A stretch of DNA of 64,000 bases from JAWKWH01 sp040830725 (GTDB lineage Bacteria > Pseudomonadota > Alphaproteobacteria > Rhizobiales > Rhizobiaceae): assembly GCA_040830725.1 (NCBI GenBank), contig JBFOMG010000027.1:1-64000 (forward strand). The letters are read 5' to 3'. The notes beneath the pieces are model-generated. The model was given only the letters and a program-made list of their open reading frames with translations, was not told where the DNA came from and did not search any database. Position numbers and translations under genes: made by a program. Shown here piece by piece: positions 53,093 through 61,664 of this stretch. Positions within the stretch are counted from its first letter, which is position 1. Every line of letters begins with the position of its first letter.

Positions 53093-54616
53093 ATGAAACG
53101 ACGGTACAAAATCGCAATCGGCCTGCTGGGGTTTGCCGCCATCGGAGCCGCAGTTGGCGTTTGGTATTTCGCCACCGCCGACAGCAGGGAACCATCCTTT
53201 GTTGCCTGGAATGAAAACTGCGCCAGCTGTCACGGGATCAAGCTGGAAGGAACGCCGCTTGGCTCGCCACTGGTGGAGGTGGAGCTCAAACAGGGCGACA
53301 CGCTCGAGCAGTTGATGGCGGTCATTGCCCAGGGGGTTCCGGACACGACGATGGAGGCCTGGGAGAACAAGCTTTCGCCCCGGGAAATCAAACTACTGGC
53401 CATCTATATCAGCGAGCAGCGGCAGAAATTTCCCACAATCGCCAATTCCTACGCCAAGGAGCCCAGGGAAGGCCGGGTCATCCAGTCACAACACCATGAT
53501 TTCCGGCTGGAACTGGTCACCGCCCTGGAGAGCAGGCCCTACTCCATCGCACCGATGCCCGGCGGTGAAATTCTGGTGGCCGAAAAGATCAGGGGACTTT
53601 CGATTGTCGATAGAGATGGCAATCAAAGTCCGCTCATCGCCGATACGCCTGAGGTCTGGGGAACCTTGTTCAGCCTCAACGGCGCGTGGTTGAACCTCGG
53701 CACGGTGCTCGATGTCCAATTGCATCCTGATTACGCCGAAAATGGCTGGATCTATCTTTCTCACACCGACCGCTGCAACTGGCTGTGCGGATGGGTGGTG
53801 CCCGGAACCATGGTCCGGGTTGTCCGCGGCCGCATCAAGGACGGAAAATGGGTTGATCAGGAAATCATCTGGTCGGTTCACACCGATCACTATACGCCGG
53901 TCCCCGACGCGGTGGCTGCTGGGCGCTTGGCCTTCGACAAGCGGGGCTATCTGTACATTTCGATTGGCGGCAAAAACACTTACGACAAGCTGCATCAGCT
54001 GGACACGCCGTTTGGCAAGATCCACCGGGTTCGCGACGACGGAACGGTTCCCGAAGACAATCCGTTCTGGGTTGCAGCCGGCGATCGGCCGGAAACGTCG
54101 ACCATCCACACGGTCTGGAGCTACGGTCATCGTACCGGTCAGGGCCTGGACGGCCATCAGACCAATGGCGAGATCTGGAACACCGAGATGGGCCCGCGCG
54201 GCGGCGACGAAATCAATCACATCATGGGGGGGCAGAACTACGGATGGCCGCTCTACACCAACGGACTTGACTATGATGGCGAGGAAATCTCGATCGGCAA
54301 GGACCTGGGACTGGACTTTGCCATCGAAGACACGGTTTTGCCGGTGGTCGACTTCACGCCGGCGCCTGCGGTGTCAAACTTCACCTTTCACCACGGGACC
54401 AGTTTTCCCAGCTGGAAAAACGATTTGCTCGTCGGAACTTTGAAGGCCAGCACGCTCTATCGCATGCGTATCGAAAACAACAAATTGATAGAGCAAGAAA
54501 AGCTGATCACCGATTTCGGGCGTATCCGCGATGTCGAGATGGGCGAAGACGGATTCGTCTATATCGTGCTGGAACACAATGACACCGGCTCGCTGTGGCG
54601 CATGGTTCCGGGGTAG
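53093..54616 (+). CDS. Cytochrome c / PQQ-type sugar dehydrogenase fusion
   Basis: 507 residues. An N-terminal membrane anchor (about 7-27), a cytochrome c domain with haem motif CASCH (43-47, as far as about 120), then a six-bladed GSDH/sorbosone dehydrogenase propeller (RPYSIAPMPGGEILVAEK to the C-terminus) with LDVQLHPDY, SYGHRTGQG and MGPRGGDEINHI. The fold predicts periplasmic PQQ-dependent oxidation of an alcohol or sugar with direct electron transfer to the fused haem. PQQ synthesis genes are not in the window. The usual GHRNxQG motif reads GHRTGQG. Confidence 0.85.
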   Translation: MKRRYKIAIGLLGFAAIGAAVGVWYFATADSREPSFVAWNENCASCHGIKLEGTPLGSPLVEVELKQGDTLEQLMAVIAQGVPDTTMEAWENKLSPREIKLLAIYISEQRQKFPTIANSYAKEPREGRVIQSQHHDFRLELVTALESRPYSIAPMPGGEILVAEKIRGLSIVDRDGNQSPLIADTPEVWGTLFSLNGAWLNLGTVLDVQLHPDYAENGWIYLSHTDRCNWLCGWVVPGTMVRVVRGRIKDGKWVDQEIIWSVHTDHYTPVPDAVAAGRLAFDKRGYLYISIGGKNTYDKLHQLDTPFGKIHRVRDDGTVPEDNPFWVAAGDRPETSTIHTVWSYGHRTGQGLDGHQTNGEIWNTEMGPRGGDEINHIMGGQNYGWPLYTNGLDYDGEEISIGKDLGLDFAIEDTVLPVVDFTPAPAVSNFTFHHGTSFPSWKNDLLVGTLKASTLYRMRIENNKLIEQEKLITDFGRIRDVEMGEDGFVYIVLEHNDTGSLWRMVPG

Positions 54617-54922
54617 GGAATCGTTGGTATCCAACTCACCGTCAATCTGCAGCTGTGCGTACAGAGCTGCCTGATATATTTCGCGATCTGCCGCTCGGCG
54701 GGGATTCACGTCTGAGAATTGCCGCAGGCATCTTGAAACCGCTCCATTGTCTGGAGCCCGTTTTGCATTGATCCGGATGATCTTTTCCGGATGCATTTTC
54801 CTTTCCCTTGCAACACGCTGGCTGCCAGGAGAACGTTTGTATAACGTGACGGATGGACCAAATATTGGGACCTGTGATTCCACGCCGCAAGTCCATGGCC
54901 TCGGTATCTCATTGGAAGTTCG
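54617..54922. other. 306-base intergenic region before the dialkylglycine decarboxylase gene
   Basis: No gene is supported. A perfect inverted repeat ATCCGGA/TCCGGAT (54771-54777 and 54786-54792, 8-base loop) is present and could be an operator for the following gene. Open minus-strand frames here overlap the end of the dehydrogenase gene and resemble nothing known. Confidence 0.4.
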
Positions 54923-56206
54923 ATGACGGATCGCGAAAATAGGAACCGGATATTCCGCTACGGCGGTGATTTTGCGTCACAAACAATTGTCCGGGCGAAG
55001 GGTTCGTATATCTACGACAATTCCGGCAGAGAGATTCTTGATTTCACTTCCGGCCAAATGAGTTCGATCCTTGGGCATGGCCATCCAGAAATTGTTGCTG
55101 TCATTCAGGAAATGTGCGCCAAACTGGATCATCTCCACAGCGGTTTCCTGTCAGAGCCGGTAGTCAGTTTTGCCGCTGCATTGACACAGTTCCTTCCGGA
55201 AGGACTGGATCGGGTTTTGCCGCTTTCCACCGGTGGCGAGTCCAATGAGGCGGCTTTAAGAATAGCCAAAACCTACACCGGCGGATTTGAGGTCGTCGCG
55301 TTTGACCGGTCGTGGCATGGTGTAACCGGTGGTGCGGCGGCCACAACCTATTCAGGTGGGCGCAGGGGTCACGGGCCAACCGCTCCTGGTGTCCTCACTC
55401 TTCCCACCCCCCATGCCTATCGGTCTCCCTTCAATTGCGATGGTTTTTATGATTGGCGAGCCGAGCTTGAGTACGGTTGGGACATCATCGACCGGCAAAG
55501 TACGGGTCATTTGGCTGCCATTTTGATCGAACCGGTGCTGAGTTCTGGTGGAATCATTGAATTGCCGGAAGGTTACCTAGCTGCGCTGGCGAAAAAGGCA
55601 CGAGATCGCAGGATGTTGCTGATCCTCGATGAAGCGCAAACCGGTCTTGGGCGAACCGGAAACTTTTTCGCCTTCGAACGTGATGGTGTCGTGCCAGACA
55701 TTCTTAACCTGTCAAAAACACTGGGTGCCGGATTACCGTTATCGGCGACAATCACATCGGCTGAAATCGAACAGGATTGCTACGAAAAAGGCTTCCTGTT
55801 CTATACCACACATGCCGCCGATCCTCTGGCGGCAGCGATCGGACAGAAGGTCGTGGAAATCGTTGCTCGAGATGGACTGGCTGATCGTGCGCGCGAACTG
55901 GGCGCATATCTCAAATCCGGGCTTCTTGAGCTGCAGCAGCGTCACCCGATTATTGGTGATGTTCGCGGACGTGGTTTGTTGCTCGGCGTTGAGTTGGTGA
56001 CCGACCGCCAGACAAAGACTCAGGCCCATGAAGCCGGAGCGTTGATCGGTCAGCGGTGTATCGAATTGGGCGCCTGCCTTAACATCTCCCGCCGGTCTGC
56101 GAGCGGCGTATTCCGGCTCGCGCCACCTCTAACCACCAATCGCAGCGAGATAGACCGCGCCGTATCGATATTCGATCAAGCGCTAAGTGAACATGGTGCA
56201 ACATGA
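54923..56206 (+). CDS. dgdA: 2,2-dialkylglycine decarboxylase-like class III aminotransferase
   Basis: 427 residues. PLP enzyme of aminotransferase class III. The PLP lysine is K265 in NLSKTLGAGLPLSA, and LFYTTHAADPLAAAIG, GDVRGRGLLLGVELV and FRLAPPLT follow the Burkholderia 2,2-dialkylglycine decarboxylase pattern closely. That enzyme decarboxylates 2-aminoisobutyrate-type substrates and transaminates pyruvate. The LysR-like DgdR usually next to it is absent. The symbol is by family resemblance. Confidence 0.8.
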   Translation: MTDRENRNRIFRYGGDFASQTIVRAKGSYIYDNSGREILDFTSGQMSSILGHGHPEIVAVIQEMCAKLDHLHSGFLSEPVVSFAAALTQFLPEGLDRVLPLSTGGESNEAALRIAKTYTGGFEVVAFDRSWHGVTGGAAATTYSGGRRGHGPTAPGVLTLPTPHAYRSPFNCDGFYDWRAELEYGWDIIDRQSTGHLAAILIEPVLSSGGIIELPEGYLAALAKKARDRRMLLILDEAQTGLGRTGNFFAFERDGVVPDILNLSKTLGAGLPLSATITSAEIEQDCYEKGFLFYTTHAADPLAAAIGQKVVEIVARDGLADRARELGAYLKSGLLELQQRHPIIGDVRGRGLLLGVELVTDRQTKTQAHEAGALIGQRCIELGACLNISRRSASGVFRLAPPLTTNRSEIDRAVSIFDQALSEHGAT

Positions 56207-56233
56207 TTTCAAAGCTCTGAAAATCTTGCCGCG

Positions 56234-56893
56234 TCACTCAAACTCTCGAATGGCGCTCGACAGCAGATCGAGGAATTCGACTTCCTTGCCCGGCGTCAGA
56301 ACCTCAAGCGCGACATGATTTTCAATGAACTGGCTTTGCCCAATTTCTCCATCCGCGAGATCCATCATCGGCTCGTACGACGTGGTCATCACAACATCGG
56401 GCTGCTCCGCTGCACCGGCCCGGACTTCAGCATTTCCGTTCCGTGCAGTCATGCAAAAGGCCTCTCCATCGATTTGCAGGGTTGCCTGAAAATTGTGAAT
56501 TGGGCCGGCCGCCCGTTTGCACGCCGTCCCAAGTGACACTGCGACGGTTCTCAGATTGCCGGGCCGTTTGATCACTTCCGCGCGCGGCAGCTTCCCGCCA
56601 AGCCGGGCAAGCTCGAACAGCAAACCATCCGTCCGCTCTCCAATTTCGGTCAAGGAGTAAAGGGAAACACCGAACTGGGATTCTGATTTCTGGATCAGCC
56701 CGCTGGTTTCAAGCGCCCTCAATCGCTCGGACAACAGGTTTGTTGCGATGCCGCTGAGACCGTTTTGCAGGTCTTTGAATCGAGCCGGTCCTGCATGGAG
56801 ATCTCGCAAAATCAGCAGGTTCCAACGGTCTCCAACATGGTCCAGCGCCCGTGAAATCGGGCACAGCAAATTGTAGCTACGAGCGCTAGCCAT
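56234..56893 (-). CDS. HxlR-family transcriptional regulator with C-terminal domain
   Basis: 219 residues, twice the usual HxlR length. The N-terminal half is the HxlR winged helix (CPISRALDHVGDRWNLLILRDL, RFKDLQNGLSGIATNLLSERLRALE). The C-terminal half (from about 120) resembles a small SCP2-like ligand domain, a combination seen in other HxlR proteins. The ATG at 56893 has GGAG six bases upstream; a TTG at 56905 is less likely. Divergent from the DUF1330 gene across a palindromic A/T-rich region. Confidence 0.85.
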   Translation of the reverse strand: MASARSYNLLCPISRALDHVGDRWNLLILRDLHAGPARFKDLQNGLSGIATNLLSERLRALETSGLIQKSESQFGVSLYSLTEIGERTDGLLFELARLGGKLPRAEVIKRPGNLRTVAVSLGTACKRAAGPIHNFQATLQIDGEAFCMTARNGNAEVRAGAAEQPDVVMTTSYEPMMDLADGEIGQSQFIENHVALEVLTPGKEVEFLDLLSSAIREFE

Positions 56894-56909
56894 CGGAGTC
56901 TCCAAAATG

Positions 56910-56947
56910 TACTTTACAAAATAAAGTAATTACTTTATATAGTAAAG
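56910..56947. promoter_or_regulatory. Palindromic operator between hxlR-type gene and DUF1330 gene
   Basis: Contains a perfect 16-bp palindrome TAAAGTAATTACTTTA (56922-56937), flanked on the left by TACTTTA (56910-56916) and on the right by AGTAAAG, so the half-site ACTTTA/TAAAGT recurs four times. HxlR dimers bind such TACT/AGTA-type sites; autorepression and control of the divergent gene are inferred. Confidence 0.7.
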
Positions 56948-57029
56948 CGCTTTCATACCTGCCCAATCCTGCTGGCCAAGCCCCAGTGACCGGCCAGGCG
57001 ATTGAAACCGAACTTGAAAGGAAATCGTA

Positions 57030-57338
57030 ATGCCTGCCTACATGATCTCGCAAGTGACCGTGACCGACCAAGAGAAATTTCAAGACTACCTGGCCAAAAC
57101 CCAACCCATCGCGGCGAAATATGGTGCCAAGCCTGTCGCGAGGGGAGGCAATGCTAAGACGTTGCATGGGGACAATGACGGCCATCAAATGGTATTCGTG
57201 ATCGAATTCCCGTCGATGGAGCAATTGGAAGCCTGGAACCGCTCAGACGAATACAAATCCATCGTGGGATTGCGGGACGAAGGCTCTCACCAGCATATGG
57301 TAGCCTACGAAGCCCAGTCCATTCCACAGCGGTTGTAG
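57030..57338 (+). CDS. DUF1330 family protein
   Basis: 102 residues of the DUF1330 ferredoxin-like fold (MPAYMISQVTVTDQEKFQDYLA, FPSMEQLEAWNRSDEY). Function unknown for the family. GAAAGGA stands eight bases before the ATG. It is the likely target of the divergent HxlR-type regulator. Confidence 0.85.
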   Translation: MPAYMISQVTVTDQEKFQDYLAKTQPIAAKYGAKPVARGGNAKTLHGDNDGHQMVFVIEFPSMEQLEAWNRSDEYKSIVGLRDEGSHQHMVAYEAQSIPQRL

Positions 57339-57445
57339 AGGTTCAACAGATGGCGTGCCCGGATCATCATCCGGGCGTGCCGCTCGCGTCTTGCTTCGAG
57401 TGCATGACCATGCGTGCCGAAGGATCGTTGCAGACCTCCATCACA

Positions 57446-57949
57446 CTACCCGCCCAACTCCCGCTCCATCAGCAGCGCCGGAAACGCCACGCCTTCGCCC
57501 ATCATGATGGTCACCGGCTCACGGGTGCTGAACCCGTGTTGCGCATAAAACGGCTCGCCCGGGTGGCTTGAAAAACATTGAAGCTTTTCAACGCCTTCCG
57601 AACTGGCCTCTTTGATGCAACGGATCAGGATTGCCGATCCGACACCCTTGCGCATGAAGTCCGGATGCGTGGCGAAATGCCTGATATGACCGGTGCCGCT
57701 GACCGTCCCGCCAACCGGCGGCGAAACACTCCAGCCACCGCAGCCGGCCAGTCGTCCGTCAATCGTCGCACTGAAATAACGGCCCGACTCCAACAGTTTG
57801 GGATCGATGCGCAGCATTGCCGGCAGCGCCTCGTTGAGAATGTCTTCGTCGTACCATCCCGGATAGATGATCGAGTAGCAGACGTCGATCAGCGCCTCGA
57901 GCTCTTCGCGGTCGTCGACCGATGCAACACGGATCAGCGGTTCGGTCAT
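57446..57949 (-). CDS. GNAT-family N-acetyltransferase
   Basis: 167 residues. The acetyl-CoA-binding region HFATHPDFMRKGVGSAIL contains the R-x-x-G-x-G/A pattern, with FYAQHGF as the usual late motif. Acceptor substrate unknown. Convergent with the DUF1330 gene and divergent from recR. It may belong to the inserted block or to the older chromosome. Confidence 0.85.
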   Translation of the reverse strand: MTEPLIRVASVDDREELEALIDVCYSIIYPGWYDEDILNEALPAMLRIDPKLLESGRYFSATIDGRLAGCGGWSVSPPVGGTVSGTGHIRHFATHPDFMRKGVGSAILIRCIKEASSEGVEKLQCFSSHPGEPFYAQHGFSTREPVTIMMGEGVAFPALLMERELGG

Positions 57950-58088
57950 GAGAGGTTTCCCCTGTCGGATCGATGCAGTCGATTATGGTTTACAGTTCGT
58001 TAACGGGCAATTAAACGGCCCGTCTCCGCTATCGCGCGGGTGATCGGCGCCACTATAAAAAACCGCCGCAGTCCGTTAGAAAATCGGC

Positions 58089-58694
58089 ATGTCCAAACGA
58101 ATCACCGGTCCGGAAATCGAACGCCTGATCCAGCTTCTGGCCAAAGTGCCGGGCCTTGGTCCGCGCTCGGCCCGTCGTGCAGCGCTGCACCTGATCAAGA
58201 AGAAGGACCAGTTGCTCATTCCGCTGGCGGAAGCTTTTGCCGAAGCCGCTGAAAATGTCCGGATTTGCTCAGTCTGCGGCAATGCCGATACCGCCGACCC
58301 CTGTACCATATGCACCGATATGCGGCGCGACGGTTCGCTGATCATCGTGGTAGAGGAGGTCGGCGACCTGTGGGCGCTGGAGCGCGCCGGCACCATGAAT
58401 GCCCGCTATCACGTGCTTGGCGGCACCTTGTCGCCGCTTGATGGCATCGGCCCGGACCAACTGGCGATTGCGCCACTTGTTGCCCGTGTCGCAGAGGGCG
58501 GGGTGTCGGAGGTCATCCTGGCGGTAAACGCCACTGTCGAGGGTCAGACCACGGCACACTACATCACCGATCAGCTGTCGGACCTTGATGTGAAGGTAAC
58601 ACGGTTGGCGCACGGCGTGCCGGTCGGCGGCGAGCTGGACTATCTTGATGAAGGAACATTGGCTGCGGCGCTGAAATCGCGAACGGCGTTTTGA
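58089..58694 (+). CDS. recR: Recombination protein RecR
   Basis: 201 residues, normal length. Helix-hairpin-helix (LAKVPGLGPRSARRAALHLI), the four-Cys zinc finger (ICSVCGNADTADPCTIC) and the Toprim domain (IIVVEEVGDLWALERAG, VLGGTLSPLDGIGPDQL) are intact. Works with RecF/RecO in RecA loading. Separated from ybaB by the inserted 7.5 kb. Confidence 0.97.
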   Translation: MSKRITGPEIERLIQLLAKVPGLGPRSARRAALHLIKKKDQLLIPLAEAFAEAAENVRICSVCGNADTADPCTICTDMRRDGSLIIVVEEVGDLWALERAGTMNARYHVLGGTLSPLDGIGPDQLAIAPLVARVAEGGVSEVILAVNATVEGQTTAHYITDQLSDLDVKVTRLAHGVPVGGELDYLDEGTLAAALKSRTAF

Positions 58695-58767
58695 GATCCT
58701 GCCAGTAATTCGCCCGAATTGGCGGTCATTCACGGTTGTGATCGAGTTAGGAGACCCGCAAATCGAT

Positions 58768-60003
58768 ATGCGTCAAATTCTGATTGCACTTACCTGCGGC
58801 ATCTTGCTTGCCGGGGAGGCATATGCGGCCTCGCGCGCCGATGTCGAACGGCAGTTTCAACAATGGATCGCCACCGATCTGTGGCAGGGCGCCAAAAAGC
58901 TGGGTGTGTCAAAAAAAACGCTGCAAACCGCATTTGCCGGCGTGACGCTTAACTGGAAGCTGCCCGATCTCGTGCCTCCGGGCACCAAGGCAAAAACGCC
59001 GAGGAAACAGCGCCAGGCCGAATTTGGTTCGCCGGGTAACTACTTCTCGCAAAAAACACTCGGTTCAATTGCCGCATCTGGCAGGTCGCTGGCAAAAAAA
59101 CATGCCTCGACTTTGAAAATGGTCGAGAAGAAATATGGCGTTCCCGCGCACATCATCCTGGCCATCTGGGGCCGTGAGTCGGGATTTGGCAGGGTGAAAA
59201 TACCTTACAACGCTTTCCGAGTGCTCGGTACCAAGGCGTTCATGTCGACCCGCAGGGAGCTCTTCCATCGCGAACTGCTCGGCGCGCTGGTGATGGTTGA
59301 GCGCGGACACGTCTCGGCCAAATCCATGAAGTCGTCCTGGGCGGGCGCGCTTGGCCAGCCGCAATTCCTTCCCACGTCCTACCTCAACCATGCAGCCGAT
59401 GGTGATGGCGACGGCCGCAGCGATATCTGGAGATCGGACGCCGACACGCTGGCCTCAATCGCCAACTACCTGAAGAATTATGGCTGGGTGAGCGGCCGCG
59501 ACTGGGGATTTGAAGTCACCGTGCCGGACACCGTCTCCTGCGCGCTTGAGGGCCCTGACCAGGGCCGGAAGATCTCTAAATGGGCAGCGATGGGGATCAA
59601 GCGCGTTTCGGGCAAGCCTTTTCCGGATCACGAGGCGAGGGCAGAGGGCTATCTCCTTATGCCTGCCGGCCGGCATGGTCCGGCCTTCATCGTCACGCCA
59701 AATTTCTACGTGCTGAAGGAATACAATGAGAGCGATCTCTACGCTTTGTTCATCGGCCACTCGGGCGACAAGATTGCCTACGGCTCAAGGCCGTTTTCCG
59801 GCCGCTGGGGCAAGGTCGGCGGCCTTTACCGCTCGGACATCGCCGCCATGCAACGGATTTTGGAGGCCAAGGGCTATGACGTCGGCGGTGCAGACGGTCT
59901 GCCGGGCTTCAAGACCCGCAGGTCTATCGGCGACTGGCAGCAAAAAAACAACAGGGCGCCGACCTGCTTTCCCGACCACAAACTTGTAAAGGCGATCAAA
60001 TAG
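58768..60003 (+). CDS. Lytic murein transglycosylase (MltB/SLT_2 type) with peptidoglycan-binding domain
   Basis: 411 residues. Signal peptide ending near AYAAS (residue about 21), then the transglycosylase domain with catalytic Glu137 (WGRESGFG), AGALGQPQFLPTSYL and DGDGDGRSDIWRSDADTLASIANYL. The C-terminus has a PG_binding_1 motif (AMQRILEAKGYDVGGADGLPG). Cleaves glycan strands to anhydromuropeptides. An alternative GTG start at 58738 would lengthen the signal. Follows recR, as in other rhizobia. Confidence 0.92.
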   Translation: MRQILIALTCGILLAGEAYAASRADVERQFQQWIATDLWQGAKKLGVSKKTLQTAFAGVTLNWKLPDLVPPGTKAKTPRKQRQAEFGSPGNYFSQKTLGSIAASGRSLAKKHASTLKMVEKKYGVPAHIILAIWGRESGFGRVKIPYNAFRVLGTKAFMSTRRELFHRELLGALVMVERGHVSAKSMKSSWAGALGQPQFLPTSYLNHAADGDGDGRSDIWRSDADTLASIANYLKNYGWVSGRDWGFEVTVPDTVSCALEGPDQGRKISKWAAMGIKRVSGKPFPDHEARAEGYLLMPAGRHGPAFIVTPNFYVLKEYNESDLYALFIGHSGDKIAYGSRPFSGRWGKVGGLYRSDIAAMQRILEAKGYDVGGADGLPGFKTRRSIGDWQQKNNRAPTCFPDHKLVKAIK

Positions 60004-60013
60004 GCGTCAGCGT

Positions 60014-60660
60014 CTATTTCTTTGCGACGATGAAGACCGCCGGGCTTTTGCCGGGCCGCCATTGATGATCGATTTCAAATCCGGCCTTGGTCAGGCTGTC
60101 GACAAGTTCGGCAGTCGAGAACACCCTGACCAGTGGAATGAGGCCAAGGGCCCTGCCGATTGGCCCGATCAACTTGAAGAACTTCATCTTGTCGCCAAGG
60201 CACGCCGTCGACGAGATGAACACGCCACCCGGTTTCAACAGCGCATAGACCTTCCTGATTGCTTCGTCCCGGTCACCGACAAGGTGCAGGATGCTCATGC
60301 CCAATACCGCATCGAAGCTCTCGTCAGGCGCCGTAAAATCGTCGAACGCGATAGTCTGGAACGTCACATTGCTGATGCCCTCGGCTGAAGCCTTTTGTTC
60401 CGCGATTTCGATCATCCGCGGCGAGATGTCATTGGCCAGGATCCGGTTGGCAAAGGGCGATGGGCGATCGCCGTCGAGCCGGTTCCGCATCCAAACTCCA
60501 GCACGTCGGAATCCGGCCGCAGGTAATCGCGGGTAATACGCAGTTTCTTTTGGTAGACGGCCTCGTCAGGAACGGGTTTCTTTGAATATTTGTCGGCAAT
60601 TCTGTTCCAGAATTTTGGCGAAGGAGCCGGAGACGTTTTGTTCAAAGCCATGGTGGTCAT
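60014..60660 (-). pseudogene. Class I SAM-dependent methyltransferase, broken by a frameshift
   Basis: Two overlapping minus-strand frames give one methyltransferase. The first (from 60660) ends its homology at VLEFGCGTGSTAIAH (motif I); the second continues with PFANRILANDISPRMIEIAEQKA, motif IV AVLGMSILHLV and a normal C-terminus FIVAKK. The break is near 60455-60462; adding one base there (restoring HAPFA) joins the frames. A real mutation or a sequencing error both fit. An alternative ATG lies at 60651. Intact relatives are UbiE/small-molecule type methyltransferases of about 210 residues. Confidence 0.8.
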
Positions 60661-60698
60661 TGTCGCACTCGGGAGGATTGATTTCGATAGGCCGCCAT

Positions 60699-60767
60699 AT
60701 ATCCATGCGAATTTCATATGTAAATTGACAATTTTCGTCTATTTTATATGCATATACGCATGGATAT
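60699..60767. promoter_or_regulatory. Inverted repeats between the methyltransferase and the LysR gene
   Basis: Perfect 11-bp inverted repeat ATATCCATGCG (60699-60709) / CGCATGGATAT (60757-60767), and inside it a perfect 12-bp palindrome TATATGCATATA (60745-60756). The right arm covers the possible LysR start codons. Likely LysR binding sites in the divergent promoter. Confidence 0.6.
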
Positions 60768-61647
60768 GCGACTGTTCGACTTCGATTGGAACAAAGCCAG
60801 GTCGTTTCTGGTCACGGCCGAAGAAGGTTCGCTATCTGCGGCGGCCCGCAAGCTTGGCCTGACCCAGCCAACGCTTGGACGGCAGGTCAGCGCACTCGAA
60901 GATGAACTCGGCGTGGCGCTGTTTGAGCGCGTTGGCCGCGGACTGAGCCTGACAAAGGGCGGATTGGAGCTCGTCGAGCACGTGCGCAAGATGAGCGAGG
61001 CGGCGGACCGGGTTTCGCTCACTGCGTCGGGTCAGTCGCAGAGCGTCCAGGGCACGGTCCGGATCACGGCAACCGAAGTGGCCTCCGCATTTGTTCTGCC
61101 TCCGATCGTGAAGCGGTTACGGGCCTCCGAGCCCGGCATCTCGATTGAAATTGTCGCCTCGAACAGCATTCGCGATCTGCGCAGGCGTGAAGCCGACATA
61201 GCGATCAGAAGCGTCAGGCCGACGGATCCGGATCTGATCGCCAGAAAGCTGGGCACCGGGCGCGCGCATCTTTATGCGGCGCACGGCTATGTCGATCAAA
61301 TGGGTGGGCTGCAGGCGGCAGAAGATTTCGCCGCTGCGGAATTCATCGGCTTTGAGGAAAATGAACAGTTTCTCGATGCGCTGAACGATGTCGGGCTCAA
61401 CTTGACGGCCAGGAACTTCGCGATTTCGACCGCCAATCACCTGGTGCACTGGGAACTGGTCAAGAGTGGCGCGGGCATCGGGGTTATGGTCGATTCCGTT
61501 GGTGACAGTGAACCGCTTGTTCGCCGGGTCGCCACCTGGCTGAAGCCGTTTGAGTATGAGATCTGGCTCGTTGCCCATCGCGAGGTAAACACATCGCGCC
61601 GGGTGCGGCTGGTGTTTGACCGGCTTGTCGCCGAGCTCGCAAATTGA
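60748..61647 (+). CDS. LysR-family transcriptional regulator
   Basis: 299 residues from the first ATG. Winged helix at WNKARSFLVTAEEGSLSAAARKLGLTQPTLGRQVSALEDELG, then the LysR substrate domain (VQGTVRITATEVASAFVLPPIV). Starts at 60760 or 60766 are equally possible because no ribosome-binding site is clear and the first ATG lies in a palindrome. Divergent from the broken methyltransferase, its likely former target. Confidence 0.88.
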   Translation: MHIRMDMRLFDFDWNKARSFLVTAEEGSLSAAARKLGLTQPTLGRQVSALEDELGVALFERVGRGLSLTKGGLELVEHVRKMSEAADRVSLTASGQSQSVQGTVRITATEVASAFVLPPIVKRLRASEPGISIEIVASNSIRDLRRREADIAIRSVRPTDPDLIARKLGTGRAHLYAAHGYVDQMGGLQAAEDFAAAEFIGFEENEQFLDALNDVGLNLTARNFAISTANHLVHWELVKSGAGIGVMVDSVGDSEPLVRRVATWLKPFEYEIWLVAHREVNTSRRVRLVFDRLVAELAN

Positions 61648-61664
61648 GTTACCGCTGCCGGACG

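Noticed and set aside
54374..54883. 169-residue minus-strand frame at the end of the haem/PQQ-type dehydrogenase
   Set aside because: Its C-terminal half is antisense to that gene and the remainder matches nothing I know.
57357..57376. Perfect 8-bp hairpin (GCCCGGAT/ATCCGGGC) after the DUF1330 gene as a terminator
   Set aside because: No T run on either strand; could be a structural or REP-like element but evidence is too thin.
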